DNA from: Sphingomonas sp. 3P27F8
GTDB taxonomy: Bacteria > Pseudomonadota > Alphaproteobacteria > Sphingomonadales > Sphingomonadaceae
Length of the DNA: 41,354 bases
Reading direction: 5' to 3'
Assembly: GCF_005502745.1 (NCBI RefSeq)
Contig: NZ_SCNL01000021.1
Span: 1 to 41,354, forward strand
Positions 32,274-41,349 of the stretch are shown here, piece by piece (positions within the stretch are counted from its first letter, which is position 1; each line of letters begins with the position of its first letter). A model generated the notes under the pieces. The model worked only from the letters and a program-made list of their open reading frames with translations, was not told where the DNA came from and made no database searches. The position numbers and the translations under genes were made by a program.

Positions 32274-33560
32274 ATGAAAGCTCCACGCCCAAAGGCGTCT
32301 CGCACCCGCCGATTGCGACGCATCCGCCAAATATTTGGCCCAGGATTTATTGCCGGAGCCGCCGACGACGATCCCAGCGGGATTGCAACCTATGCGCAAG
32401 CCGGCGCGGCTTATGGATATATGCTTGGCTGGACCATGCTTCTCACCTGGCCGCTTGCCGCGGCCGTGCAGGAGATCTGTGGTCGAATAGGGCGAAGTAC
32501 CCGCGCCGGGCTGGCTGAAACCATTCGTCGTCGTTGTCCATCACCCGTTCTAAGGCTCGTTGTCCTCCTCCTGTTCATCGCAAATATCATCAATCTCGGG
32601 GCCGACCTGGGTGCAATGGGCTCGGCGATGTCTCTCATAGGCGGCGGTCCCCCGCACCCCTGGGTGATCGTCTTTGCGCTTGCTTCAACATTGCTCGAGA
32701 CGTTTGTGGACTATCAGCGATATGCCCGGCTCTTGCGATGGATGACCCTGGCGCTCCTGGCTTATGCGGCGACGGCATTTGTGGTGCATGTATCCTGGGG
32801 CTCGGTCTTGCGCGGGCTTGTAGTACCAGCCATGCCCGGCTCGGGAGCGTGGATGCTGGTGGCGGCGATCTTTGGCACCACGATCAGCCCCTATCTTTTC
32901 TTTTGGCAGGCCTCGCAGGAAGCCGAAGAAGCGGGCCTGGCCAGCGCTGGTGATGCGGAGCCAGGGCCAGACTGGCAAGTGCGCCGTATCCGACTGGACA
33001 GCTGGCTCGGAATGCTGTTCTCGAACGTCATTGCCATCTTCATCATCGTGACGACGGCCGCAACTCTGAATGTCGCTGGAACCACCCAGATTGATACGGC
33101 TGCTCAAGCGGCCGAGGCGCTTCGACCGCTTGCAGGCGATTTTGCCTTCGCGCTTTTCGCTGTCGGAATCATCGGGACCGGCATGCTCGCCATTCCGGTG
33201 CTCGCCGGCTCTGCGGCCTATGCCGTTTCTGAAGCATTTGGTTGGCGGACCGGCCTTGCGCAAAGCGCTGGGCGGGCCAAGGCCTTCTATGGCGTAATTG
33301 CTGCCGCGGGGTTGCTGGGTGTGCTTGTGCACTTCTCCTCGATCGATCCGATGAGGGCATTGCTATGGAGTGCTGTCGTCAACGGCTTTGTTGCAGCCCC
33401 ACTTATTGCCCTGGTGATATGGCTCGGCTCGGATTCCGAAGCGATGAACGGCCAGCCCATTCCTCGGCGGCTGCAACTGCTCGGTGGCGCAGCCTGTCTG
33501 GTCATGGTCGGTGTTGCCATAATGACCACAGTTTCGTGGATCGCCCCGACCGCGCGATAA
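32274..33560 (+). CDS. Nramp-related divalent metal transporter
   Basis: A 428-residue transporter with about eleven helices. The Nramp-like N-terminus is GPGFIAGAADDDPSGIATYA (helix 1). The canonical metal site D-P-G-N is changed to D-P-S-G, and the helix-6 M-P-H motif is replaced by FGTTISPYLFFWQASQEAEE (about 200-219). This subgroup is common in proteobacteria; its substrate is less certain than for MntH (Mn/Fe). ATG 32274 gives the expected N-terminus; AGGA lies about 10 bases upstream. It stands alone, 277 bp after the cytochrome operon; that gap shows no gene or site I recognise. Confidence 0.85.
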   Translation: MKAPRPKASRTRRLRRIRQIFGPGFIAGAADDDPSGIATYAQAGAAYGYMLGWTMLLTWPLAAAVQEICGRIGRSTRAGLAETIRRRCPSPVLRLVVLLLFIANIINLGADLGAMGSAMSLIGGGPPHPWVIVFALASTLLETFVDYQRYARLLRWMTLALLAYAATAFVVHVSWGSVLRGLVVPAMPGSGAWMLVAAIFGTTISPYLFFWQASQEAEEAGLASAGDAEPGPDWQVRRIRLDSWLGMLFSNVIAIFIIVTTAATLNVAGTTQIDTAAQAAEALRPLAGDFAFALFAVGIIGTGMLAIPVLAGSAAYAVSEAFGWRTGLAQSAGRAKAFYGVIAAAGLLGVLVHFSSIDPMRALLWSAVVNGFVAAPLIALVIWLGSDSEAMNGQPIPRRLQLLGGAACLVMVGVAIMTTVSWIAPTAR

Positions 33561-34025
33561 ATGATGATGATCCCCTGGCGATCCAGCGCTCGCACGCACA
33601 GATCAAGCTTGGCACGAGATTGACGCGTTCCGCCCTCAGCAATTTCAGCATCGTGAATCCGGCCGACGCGCGGCCTGGCTCAGGCGACGCCGGTCAGCAA
33701 GTCCTGCGCACATTACGTAACGCGACGTGTGTGTGCTTGCCATAAATCGAAGAAATGCAAGCCAATCGCCCAAGTCACCGCGCCAGCATTAACGCCGTCA
33801 GGCCGGCGCGGCCGCGCAATCCTGTGTCCAAGCTGCTTAGGCGTGGAGACAGAATATTGGCCTTGACTCTGGACGGTGGTCGAAGCCCGACAACACGGTC
33901 GGATCATGAACCCCATTGCTCGGCAACCGTCGTCTTGCCGCGGCGCGAACACGAGGGAGCAGCGGACGCGGCCCCCAAGGCGGCATGAGCCGCTCTGAGA
34001 GATATTTTCATATTTGAGGTCGAGC
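33561..34025. other. 465-bp gap without a gene
   Basis: Between the transporter and the glycosyltransferase gene. No convincing frame, RNA or repeat. It marks the change from metal genes to carbohydrate genes. GAGG at about 34016-34019 is the ribosome site of the next gene. Confidence 0.5.
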
Positions 34026-36431
34026 ATGAACCACTCTGTGATCATTCCCCCGCTCAAGCGTATCGCTGTCGTAGGAACCTGCATTCCAAGGCAGTGTGGC
34101 ATCGCCACCTTCACCAACGATCTGCAGCAGGCGTTGAAGAACTGCGATTCCGATCTCTCTTCAATGACGATCGCGTTGACGGACGATGCCAACACTTACG
34201 CCTATCCGCCCGATGTCGCCCTGGAGATCCAGCAGGCCTCGCCCGCGTCCTATGCAGTCGCCGCCGACTTCCTCAACGTGTCGAACGTCGATCTCGTTTC
34301 TCTTCAGCACGAGTTCGGGATCTTCGGAGGTGAGGCCGGTGAATTCATCCTTGGCCTTCTCAGCGGCCTCAACGCTCCGATCGTCACGACGCTGCACACC
34401 GTACTGGCCAACCCCAACCCTGCACAACGTCGCGTCATGGATGGCATCATCAAACACTCATCCCGCCTCGTCGTCATGGCGGACAAAGGACGGCGCATTC
34501 TGCAGGACGTCTATGATGTCCCGACCGAGCACATCGCCGTGATACCCCACGGCGTTCCGGACCGCGCCTTTATCGATCCGGCGATGGCGAAGCACAAACT
34601 GGGACTTGCAGACCGGACCTTGTTGATGACCTTTGGCCTGCTTGGTCCAGGCAAAGGTATCGAAACGGCAATTCGCGCAGTGCCGGCACTCGTTCGCGAC
34701 CATCCCAATCTGCTCTATATGATTGTCGGCGCGACCCACCCCAACCTCGTTAGGGATGAAGGCGAACGCTATCGCGATAGCCTCGTTGCACTCGCAACCG
34801 AACTCGGCGTCATCGAGAATATTTGCTTTGTCGACCGTTATCTCTCACTGGATGAGCTGCTCGACCATTTGGCTGCATGCGATATCTACCTATCGCCTTA
34901 CCCCAATGAAGCGCAGATCGTTTCAGGAACGCTCGCTTACGCTGTTGCCCTTGGTAAAGCGGTCGTCTCCACGCCCTTCTGGTATGCGCAGGAACTGCTC
35001 GCCGACCATTGTGGCGTGCTGGTGCCTTTTTCGGAACCGGATGCACTCGGAGCTGCCGTCGCTCGATTGATCGTCGATGGCGCGTCGCGTAGCGAGATTA
35101 GAACCCGCGCGTACGAGCGCGGTCGCGCGATGATCTGGTCGAGCGTGGCGAAGCAGTACCTGAAAGTCTTCTCCGATGTCCGATTTGAAAGACGCTCCGG
35201 CGCTTCTCGGGCTATACGTCCTGTAAATGACGAAGCCTGGAACAGGGCGCTTCCACCGATAAACACGGACCATCTCGCCGCTCTTACCGACATGGTCGGC
35301 GTAACCCAGCACACAAAATTCGCGGTTCCGGACCGGAGACACGGCTATTGCCTCGATGACAACGCGCGCGCGCTGTTGCTTCTCTCCGAACTATCGACGC
35401 TGCGTTCTCTTACTCCACACGAGGAGCAGCTTGCGTTGACATATGCCGCATTCGTTGAGCACGCCTGGTCGCCAAAGGATAACCGCGTCCACAATTTCAT
35501 GGGGTTCGACCGCACATGGCTCGACGATGCGGGAGCCGACGACGCGCATGGCCGCACGGTCTGGGCGCTGGGGGCGGTCGCAATGCGAAAAGACGATCGA
35601 TTCCTGGACGGATGGGCCGCCGCGCGCTTGCTGGAGATGGCGCCGGCGTTGGTAGCGCTGACCACGCCGCGTGCCTGGGCCTACGGGCTGCTCGGCATCT
35701 CAAAGCTTCTCCGGCGCTTCCCGGGCCATCGCAATCTGGAACAGCTGCGAGGAGAACTGTCCAATCGCTTGTTCCAACGTTGGTCTGACGCCGCCGCGCC
35801 CGACTGGATCTGGTTCGAAGACAGGCTCGGCTATGACAATGCCCGATTGTGTGAAGCTCTCATCGAAAGCGGCCATGACACTGGCAACGAGTCTCACCTT
35901 GATGCCGGCCTCGATACGCTGCGCTGGCTGATGACGCTGCAGACGGCTGAAGCTGGGCACTTTCGGCCGATCGGAACCGAAACATTTGGAAGCGACAGGC
36001 GGCGCCCGCAGCCGTTCGACCAGCAGCCTCTCGAGGCTTGTGCAGCGGTGAGCGCATGCCTTACCGCGGCCCGAGTCACCAGCGACGTCCGGTGGAAGCG
36101 CGAAGCGCGCCGGGCCTTCAATTGGTTTCTCGGGGCAAACGACCTTGGCATCCCCGTCGTGGACGTCGAACGAGGCGCCTGCTTCGATGGTCTCCATCCA
36201 GACCGGCGCAATGCCAACCAAGGCGCTGAATCGACGCTCGCATATCTTTCCGCACTGACCGCGATCCTGAGCACGGCCGAACAGGATAGCTCGTCGAGCA
36301 GAGCGGCACGCGTAGTCGAACTCTGCGCGGCCGGTACTAAGCCTCTCAGGCGGGTACCCAACGGGGTCCGAACAGGTCTTCCCGAAGACCGCCCAGAAGC
36401 TCAGCTTTCCTGTGGATGCCCAAATCCATGA
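34026..36431 (+). CDS. GT-B glycosyltransferase (GT4-like) fused to an alpha/alpha-toroid domain
   Basis: An 801-residue protein. Residues 1 to about 390 form a GT-B glycosyltransferase: start VVGTCIPRQCGIATFTNDL, donor half with LGPGKGIETAIRAVP and LSPYPNEAQIVSGTLAYAVA, the E-x7-E-like nucleotide-sugar region. From about 405, repeated helical pairs (RRHGYCLDDNARALLLL, WAYGLLGISKLLRRF, YDNARLCEALIESG) build an alpha/alpha-toroid as in six-hairpin glycosidases. The gene precedes gnd and zwf and shares the locus with a GH130 phosphorylase remnant, so a mannose-containing oligosaccharide is a plausible product, by inference. ATG 34026 has GAGG seven bases upstream. Confidence 0.82.
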   Translation: MNHSVIIPPLKRIAVVGTCIPRQCGIATFTNDLQQALKNCDSDLSSMTIALTDDANTYAYPPDVALEIQQASPASYAVAADFLNVSNVDLVSLQHEFGIFGGEAGEFILGLLSGLNAPIVTTLHTVLANPNPAQRRVMDGIIKHSSRLVVMADKGRRILQDVYDVPTEHIAVIPHGVPDRAFIDPAMAKHKLGLADRTLLMTFGLLGPGKGIETAIRAVPALVRDHPNLLYMIVGATHPNLVRDEGERYRDSLVALATELGVIENICFVDRYLSLDELLDHLAACDIYLSPYPNEAQIVSGTLAYAVALGKAVVSTPFWYAQELLADHCGVLVPFSEPDALGAAVARLIVDGASRSEIRTRAYERGRAMIWSSVAKQYLKVFSDVRFERRSGASRAIRPVNDEAWNRALPPINTDHLAALTDMVGVTQHTKFAVPDRRHGYCLDDNARALLLLSELSTLRSLTPHEEQLALTYAAFVEHAWSPKDNRVHNFMGFDRTWLDDAGADDAHGRTVWALGAVAMRKDDRFLDGWAAARLLEMAPALVALTTPRAWAYGLLGISKLLRRFPGHRNLEQLRGELSNRLFQRWSDAAAPDWIWFEDRLGYDNARLCEALIESGHDTGNESHLDAGLDTLRWLMTLQTAEAGHFRPIGTETFGSDRRRPQPFDQQPLEACAAVSACLTAARVTSDVRWKREARRAFNWFLGANDLGIPVVDVERGACFDGLHPDRRNANQGAESTLAYLSALTAILSTAEQDSSSSRAARVVELCAAGTKPLRRVPNGVRTGLPEDRPEAQLSCGCPNP

Positions 36432-36542
36432 CGACGGTATCGGCTCAGCCGGCTGAAAAGGCCCGAGCGCTCAAAAGGTCCGCGACCGACTCCATCGGTC
36501 CGTTGGCGATGGATGCCGTACAGAAAGCTGAGGCATGAGCAG

Positions 36543-37526
36543 ATGCGTATAGCGATGATCGGCCTCGGCAGGATGGGTGCCAATATCGCGCGCCGTCTGA
36601 TGCGCGGCGGTCACGAGATCGTCGCCTATGATCGGAACCCGCCGCTGGTGGCCATGCTGGCCGGCGAAGGCGCGACCCCCGCCGCTTCGCTTGAGGAGGT
36701 CGCAGCCACGCTGGAGGGGCCGCGCATCTTCTGGGTGATGCTGCCAGCCGGACCGCCGACGGAGAGCACGATCGAGACGCTGATGGGCCTCGCCTCCCCA
36801 GGCGACATAATCATCGACGGCGGCAACAGCTTCTACAAGGACGACATCCGCCGGGCGAAGCTGTGCGCCATGAAGGGGCTCCACTATGTCGATGTGGGCA
36901 CCTCAGGCGGCGTGTGGGGCCTCGACCGAGGCTATTGCATGATGATCGGAGGCGATGCTGCGACGCTCGTCAGTCTCGATCCTCTCTTCGAGGCCCTGGC
37001 ACCAGGCTTCGGGACGATCGCACGCACGCCGGATCGCGGCGATCCCAACGAGGATGCCCGTGCCGAGAAGGGCTATATCCACACCGGTCCCGCCGGCTCG
37101 GGCCATTTCGTCAAGATGGTGCACAACGGCATCGAATATGGCTTGATGCAGGCCTATGCTGAGGGGTTCGACATCCTGAAGGGCAAGTCATCGGCCAAGC
37201 TGCCGGAAGACGAGCGCTTCGACCTCAACCTGACGGACATCGCCGAAGTTTGGCGTCGCGGAAGCGTCATCTCCTCGTGGTTGCTCGATCTGACCGCAAC
37301 GGCGCTCGCGAAGGACCAAATGCTGGAACAATTCTCCGGCCAGGTCGCGGATTCCGGCGAGGGTCACTGGACGATCGAGGCGGCAATGGAGGAGGCAGTC
37401 CCTGCCTACGTGCTCTCAGCGGCACTGTTCGCGCGCTACCGCAGCCGCGTCGACACAACGTTCGGCGACAAGCTGCTCTCGGCGATGCGGTTCGGCTTCG
37501 GTGGCCATGTCGAGATGCCGCAATGA
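36543..37526 (+). CDS. gnd: 6-phosphogluconate dehydrogenase, short (GndA) type
   Basis: A 327-residue enzyme making ribulose 5-phosphate and CO2 from 6-phosphogluconate. The N-terminal Rossmann motif is GLGRMGANIARRLMRGG. Acidic D30 at the end of the second strand (IVAYDRN) suggests NAD+ over NADP+. DGGNSFYKDD, GTSGGVWGL and the catalytic HFVKMVHNGIEYG are intact. The length is that of the short bacterial class, not the 470-residue form. ATG 36543 starts the Rossmann strand directly; its ribosome site is weak. It overlaps zwf by 4 bp. No edd or eda is in the window. Confidence 0.93.
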   Translation: MRIAMIGLGRMGANIARRLMRGGHEIVAYDRNPPLVAMLAGEGATPAASLEEVAATLEGPRIFWVMLPAGPPTESTIETLMGLASPGDIIIDGGNSFYKDDIRRAKLCAMKGLHYVDVGTSGGVWGLDRGYCMMIGGDAATLVSLDPLFEALAPGFGTIARTPDRGDPNEDARAEKGYIHTGPAGSGHFVKMVHNGIEYGLMQAYAEGFDILKGKSSAKLPEDERFDLNLTDIAEVWRRGSVISSWLLDLTATALAKDQMLEQFSGQVADSGEGHWTIEAAMEEAVPAYVLSAALFARYRSRVDTTFGDKLLSAMRFGFGGHVEMPQ

Positions 37527-38953
37527 GCGATGCTCCGACTGCGCCCTCTGCCACCTTCGTTATCTTCGGCGCACTCGGAGACCTCGCCCGCCGCTTGCTG
37601 ATACCCGCGCTCGTCAACCTCGCTCGGGCCGACTTGCTGAAGGAGGATTTGGCGCTCGTCGGTGTCAGCCATCATGACATCGACGACGAACAGCTGCGCG
37701 CGGCGCTTGACGAAGGCGTGGAGGACGATGCCAACTGGCAATGGCTCCGCAGTCGTATCCGCTATTTGAAAGGCGATTTCGCCGACCCGGCAATGTATCA
37801 GGGTCTCGGCCGCCAACTCGCCGGCAACGCGATATTCTACCTCGCCACCGCGCCGACTTTCTTCGGGACCGTCGTCAATCAGCTCGGCGATGCAGGACTG
37901 CTCACCGAGACCGATGGTTTCCGCCGCGTCGTGATCGAAAAACCGTTCGGGACCGACCTTGTCTCCGCGCAGGCGCTGAACCGGCAAATCCTTTCCCGCG
38001 CCAGCGAGTCCCAGATCTACCGGATCGATCATTTCCTTGGGAAGGAGACCGTGCAGAACATCATGGTCACACGCTTCGGCAACACCATGATGGAGGCCGT
38101 CTGGAACAACCGCTACGTTGACCATGTCCAGATAACGGCGGCCGAGGCAGTGACCGTCGGCACCCGCGGCAGATTCTACGACGCCACCGGCGCATTGCGG
38201 GACATGGTTCCCAATCATCTCTTCCAGCTACTGGCGATGATAGCGATGGAGCCCCCGATCAGCTTCGATGCCGATGCGATCCGCACGGAGAAGGAGAAGG
38301 TGATTGCCGCCATCCTGCCGATCGACCCGGCCGAGGCCATTCGCGGGCGCTATTGCTCGGGCTCAGTCGCTGGCAAGGCCGTTCCCGCCTATCTCGACGA
38401 GCCCGACGTGGACCCTGCCAGCCGCACGGAGACCTTCGCCGCACTCAAGTTGCACGTAGAGACATGGCGGTGGTCGGGCGTGCCCTTTTATCTACGCACC
38501 GGGAAGGCGCTGGCGACCCGTGATACCGAGATCGTCGTCCAATTCCGCGACGTGCCGCTGGCGCTTTTCCAGGAGACGGTGGTGGACCGGCTGCCCCCCA
38601 ACCGTCTTGTGGTGCAAATCCAGCCCGACGAGGGCATCAGCCTCGAGTTTGTGGTCAAGCGGCCTGGGCTCGTCGTGAACACTGCGCCAGTGGCAATGGA
38701 TTTCCGCTACCGTGACCATTTCGACGTTGGCCACCAGACCGGCTACGAAACTTTGCTGTATGACGTGCAATCCGGCGACCAGACGCTGTTTCAGCGCGCC
38801 GCGCAAATCGAAGGTGGCTGGCGCGCTGTGCAGCCGCTCCTCGATCTGTGGACGCAGGGCACTCCCGAGGACTATGCCGCAGGCAGCGCCGGCCCAGAAA
38901 GTGCGGATGCGCTGATGCACCGCTCGCATCGACGCTGGCATCACCTGGGATGA
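37523..38953 (+). CDS. zwf: glucose-6-phosphate 1-dehydrogenase
   Basis: A 476-residue enzyme oxidising glucose 6-phosphate to 6-phosphogluconolactone. Visible are FGALGDLARRLLIPAL (coenzyme loop, normally GASGDLA), EKPFGTD and the catalytic RIDHFLGKE, then VPFYLRTGKAL and the C-terminal sheet region. ATG 37523 overlaps the gnd stop (ATGA). The two genes give the oxidative pentose-phosphate branch except for the lactonase, which I do not find here; the following HAD phosphatase is not a substitute by sequence. Confidence 0.94.
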   Translation: MSDAPTAPSATFVIFGALGDLARRLLIPALVNLARADLLKEDLALVGVSHHDIDDEQLRAALDEGVEDDANWQWLRSRIRYLKGDFADPAMYQGLGRQLAGNAIFYLATAPTFFGTVVNQLGDAGLLTETDGFRRVVIEKPFGTDLVSAQALNRQILSRASESQIYRIDHFLGKETVQNIMVTRFGNTMMEAVWNNRYVDHVQITAAEAVTVGTRGRFYDATGALRDMVPNHLFQLLAMIAMEPPISFDADAIRTEKEKVIAAILPIDPAEAIRGRYCSGSVAGKAVPAYLDEPDVDPASRTETFAALKLHVETWRWSGVPFYLRTGKALATRDTEIVVQFRDVPLALFQETVVDRLPPNRLVVQIQPDEGISLEFVVKRPGLVVNTAPVAMDFRYRDHFDVGHQTGYETLLYDVQSGDQTLFQRAAQIEGGWRAVQPLLDLWTQGTPEDYAAGSAGPESADALMHRSHRRWHHLG

Positions 38954-39765
38954 GCAGCCCTATTCGCCTGATCGTCTCCGATATAGATGGCACGCTCGTC
39001 CGCCAGGACAAAAGCCTCTCCGAAGGCGTCATCTCTGCAGTTGGACGCGCCAGAGCAGCTGGTATTGCGGTGAGCCTGATCAGTGCTCGCCCGCCCAGCG
39101 GCATGCTTTGGATCGCGAGACGGCTGGAACTCCCGGGCGTCATCGGCGCTTTCAATGGCGGCACGATCGTCGAGACGGATGGGGCTGTCATCTCGGCCGA
39201 CCAACTCGATCCCGAGTGCGCCGCGCGGACGCTCGCCCTGCTCGAGCACCCAGCCGTCACGCCCTGGCTGTTCACGGGCGGCCTCTGGTACGCACGCGCG
39301 GCCGACGATGTGTACGTTCCGCGCGAGCGCCGCGCGGCAAACATCGAGCCGATAATCAGGGACAACTTCGCGGGATTGCTCGCACACACTGACAAGATCG
39401 TCGGCGTCAGCAACGACCAAGCACTCCTCGCGCGACTTGACGGCGATATCGCGGCAGCGCTCGGACGCTCTGCGACTGTCGGCCGTTCACAGCCTTACTA
39501 TCTCGACATTACCGCCGCCCAGGCCAACAAAGGTGATGGCGTCGCCGCCCTGGCAGCCGCGATCGGAGTGCCGCTCGCCAACGTTGCCGTCTTGGGGGAC
39601 GAGCGCAATGACCTTCCAATGTTCGCGCGCGCTGGCCTCTCAATTGCGATGGGACAGGGTCCCGACGCGGTCCGCTCAGCCGCTGACCAGGTGACTGTGT
39701 CGAACGAGGAGGACGGCGCTGCCCAGGCGATAGACAATATCATCCAGACGGAGGCTGCGAGATGA
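38950..39765 (+). CDS. Cof-type HAD-IIB sugar phosphatase
   Basis: A 271-residue haloacid-dehalogenase-type phosphatase. Motif I is VSDIDGTL (nucleophile D and acid D), motif II SLISARPP, motif III lies around NKGDG and motif IV is LGDERNDLPMF. The Cof cap domain lies between about 85 and 185. The substrate is probably a sugar phosphate but cannot be read from sequence. The start overlaps the zwf stop by 4 bp (ATGA), so it belongs to the gnd-zwf operon. After its stop, 200 bases carry no convincing gene. Confidence 0.9.
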   Translation: MSSPIRLIVSDIDGTLVRQDKSLSEGVISAVGRARAAGIAVSLISARPPSGMLWIARRLELPGVIGAFNGGTIVETDGAVISADQLDPECAARTLALLEHPAVTPWLFTGGLWYARAADDVYVPRERRAANIEPIIRDNFAGLLAHTDKIVGVSNDQALLARLDGDIAAALGRSATVGRSQPYYLDITAAQANKGDGVAALAAAIGVPLANVAVLGDERNDLPMFARAGLSIAMGQGPDAVRSAADQVTVSNEEDGAAQAIDNIIQTEAAR

Positions 39766-39967
39766 TCCAGCCATTGTCGGTCGCGCCATCGATGTGCGCG
39801 ACGAGGTGGCGCGCAAAAAATGTGCAGCGCCGCACGAGCCGGGCCAAAGGCGGATCCGCTGCGGCATCTTGGAAAGGCGCATCGCGTTCGGAGATCCACC
39901 AGAGCCGGCGATCGTGCCTTAGCGCCGCCTACCTGCCGAGCGACCGCACCCTGATTGGAGTCCACCG

Positions 39968-40735
39968 ATGAAGCGACTTTTCGCCTTCGATCTCGACGGC
40001 ACGCTGGCTGAAAGCAAGCAGCCGATCGACCAGAATATGGTCGAGTTGCTTGCCGCGCTGCTCGATCTCGTCGGCGTCGCGGTTATCTCCGGTGGCGACT
40101 GGCCGCAGTTCGAAGCGCAAGTCGTGTCGCTGCTGCCGAGCAGTGCCAACCTCCGGCAGCTCTTCATTATGCCGACGACGGGCACCAAACTCTACCGTTT
40201 CGAGAGCAGCTGGAAACCAGTCTATGCTGATGTGTTCGACCCCGACGAACGCCAGCGCATTCTGCGCGCGTTTGAACAGGCTCTGGACGAGATGGACCTG
40301 GCGCACGAGAAGATATGGGGCGAGCGGATCGAGGACCGCGGAAGCCAGATTACTTTCTCTGGACTTGGACAGGAGGCGCCGCTCGATGCAAAGAAAGCGT
40401 GGGATCCCGACTTCGCCAAGCGCAAGGCACTGCAGGCGGCGCTTCGATCACGACTGCCGGAATTGTCCGTCAACGTGGGAGGATCAACCTCCATCGACAT
40501 TACTCGCCAAGGTATCGACAAGGCCTACGGAATGCGCCGTCTTTCCGAGGAATCCGGCATTCCGCAGTCGGCCATGCTGTTCATGGGGGACGCGATCTAT
40601 CCCGGTGGCAATGACGATCCCGTTCGCGCAGCCGGAATCGACGTAATCCCCGTACGAGACGTGGCGGAGACCCGAACCGCGATCATGGCAATCCTCGCTT
40701 GCCTCGCGCCTGATCCCGCTCTGGCCGAGCAATAA
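39968..40735 (+). CDS. HAD-family phosphatase resembling eukaryotic-type phosphomannomutase
   Basis: A 255-residue HAD-IIB protein. FAFDLDGTLAESKQPID (motif I, D8 and D10) and VISGGDW match the N-terminus of alpha-phosphomannomutases of the PMM/HAD class. The cap shows ERIEDRGSQITFSGLGQEAP, similar in place to the substrate loop with F-R-N-G-M-L-N-V-S-P in human PMM. FMGDAIYPGGNDDPV matches its GDKTMPGGND motif IV. It could interconvert or dephosphorylate mannose/glucose phosphates. GGAG seven bases before ATG 39968. The neighbouring GT and GH130 genes fit a mannose role. Confidence 0.82.
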   Translation: MKRLFAFDLDGTLAESKQPIDQNMVELLAALLDLVGVAVISGGDWPQFEAQVVSLLPSSANLRQLFIMPTTGTKLYRFESSWKPVYADVFDPDERQRILRAFEQALDEMDLAHEKIWGERIEDRGSQITFSGLGQEAPLDAKKAWDPDFAKRKALQAALRSRLPELSVNVGGSTSIDITRQGIDKAYGMRRLSEESGIPQSAMLFMGDAIYPGGNDDPVRAAGIDVIPVRDVAETRTAIMAILACLAPDPALAEQ

Positions 40736-40835
40736 CCACAGGTGCGAGATGACCCGCCGCCCGGGCGCGTCTCACGCCGGCCGGAACAAGAATTCTCCAC
40801 CCGGCGGCCGACTATTCCCTGTGAGCCAAAGTGAC

Positions 40836-41290
40836 CTACTCCATCACATCGAGGAGATTGTCGATCGATGCCGTAGCGAAGGCAGTAAAGCTGTCCGCCA
40901 CGCCATAAGGGAGCAACATCGTCCGACCCTGAACAATCGCACCGCAACTGTAGACGACGTTGGGCACGTAACCGTCTCGCTCGTGGGGACTGGGGAAGAG
41001 CACCGGGCGCGGCGTGCGGGCCAGCAGCTTCGATGGGTCGTTCTTGTCGAGCAGACACGCGCCGATGCAGTAGTTTCGCACCGTGCCGACACCGTGGGTC
41101 ATCACCAGCCAGCCTTCGTCGAGCTCGATCGGCGACCCGCAATTTCCCACCTGCACGAATTCCCAGGGGAACTTTGGCGTAATGAGCTTTTCGCCCCCTT
41201 CCCAGTTCAGCAGCTCATCGGAAAAATGTAGCCAGATGTTCTTGCTTGTCCGCCGTCAGCACCAATGGCACAGATTTGAGGTTGTGATTT
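40836..41290 (-). pseudogene. truncated, frameshifted GH130 glycoside phosphorylase
   Basis: The C-terminal part of a GH130 enzyme (beta-mannosyl-oligosaccharide phosphorylases). Family blocks are PKFPWEFVQVGNCGSPIEL, EGWLVMTHGVGTVRNYCIGA, SPHERDGYVPNVVYSCGAI and PYGVADSFTAFATA, with a normal C-terminus. Going upstream the frame reads RRTSKNIWLHFSDELLNW and then hits TGA near 41256. The preceding codons in another frame read VPLVL, so two bases appear lost there. At 41291 homology stops at an inverted-repeat sequence, so the N-terminal third or more is missing from this window. Convergent with the PMM-like gene. A sequencing slip could explain the frameshift but not the truncation. Confidence 0.78.
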
Positions 41291-41292
41291 AA

Positions 41293-41349
41293 GGAGGATC
41301 TGGGCTTCGTCGTAGTGACGAAGGAACGAAGATGAAGCCCAGATCCTCC
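41293..41349. repeat. 16-bp perfect inverted repeat at a probable insertion-element end
   Basis: GGAGGATCTGGGCTTC (41293-41308) and GAAGCCCAGATCCTCC (41334-41349) are exact inverted copies around 25 bases. The left arm starts where GH130 homology ends, so it probably marks the end of an inserted mobile element whose body lies beyond the window. The right arm overlaps the first codons of a new frame at 41332. Element family not identified. Confidence 0.55.

Noticed and set aside
33713..34195. Minus-strand open frame reaching into the glycosyltransferase gene
   Set aside because: Overlaps the conserved N-terminus of a clear gene and shows no domain.
39762..39971. Small frame overlapping the HAD phosphatase stop by ATGA
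   Set aside because: The overlap looks coupled, but the protein is Arg/Ser/Ala-rich without structure and runs over the ribosome site of the next gene.
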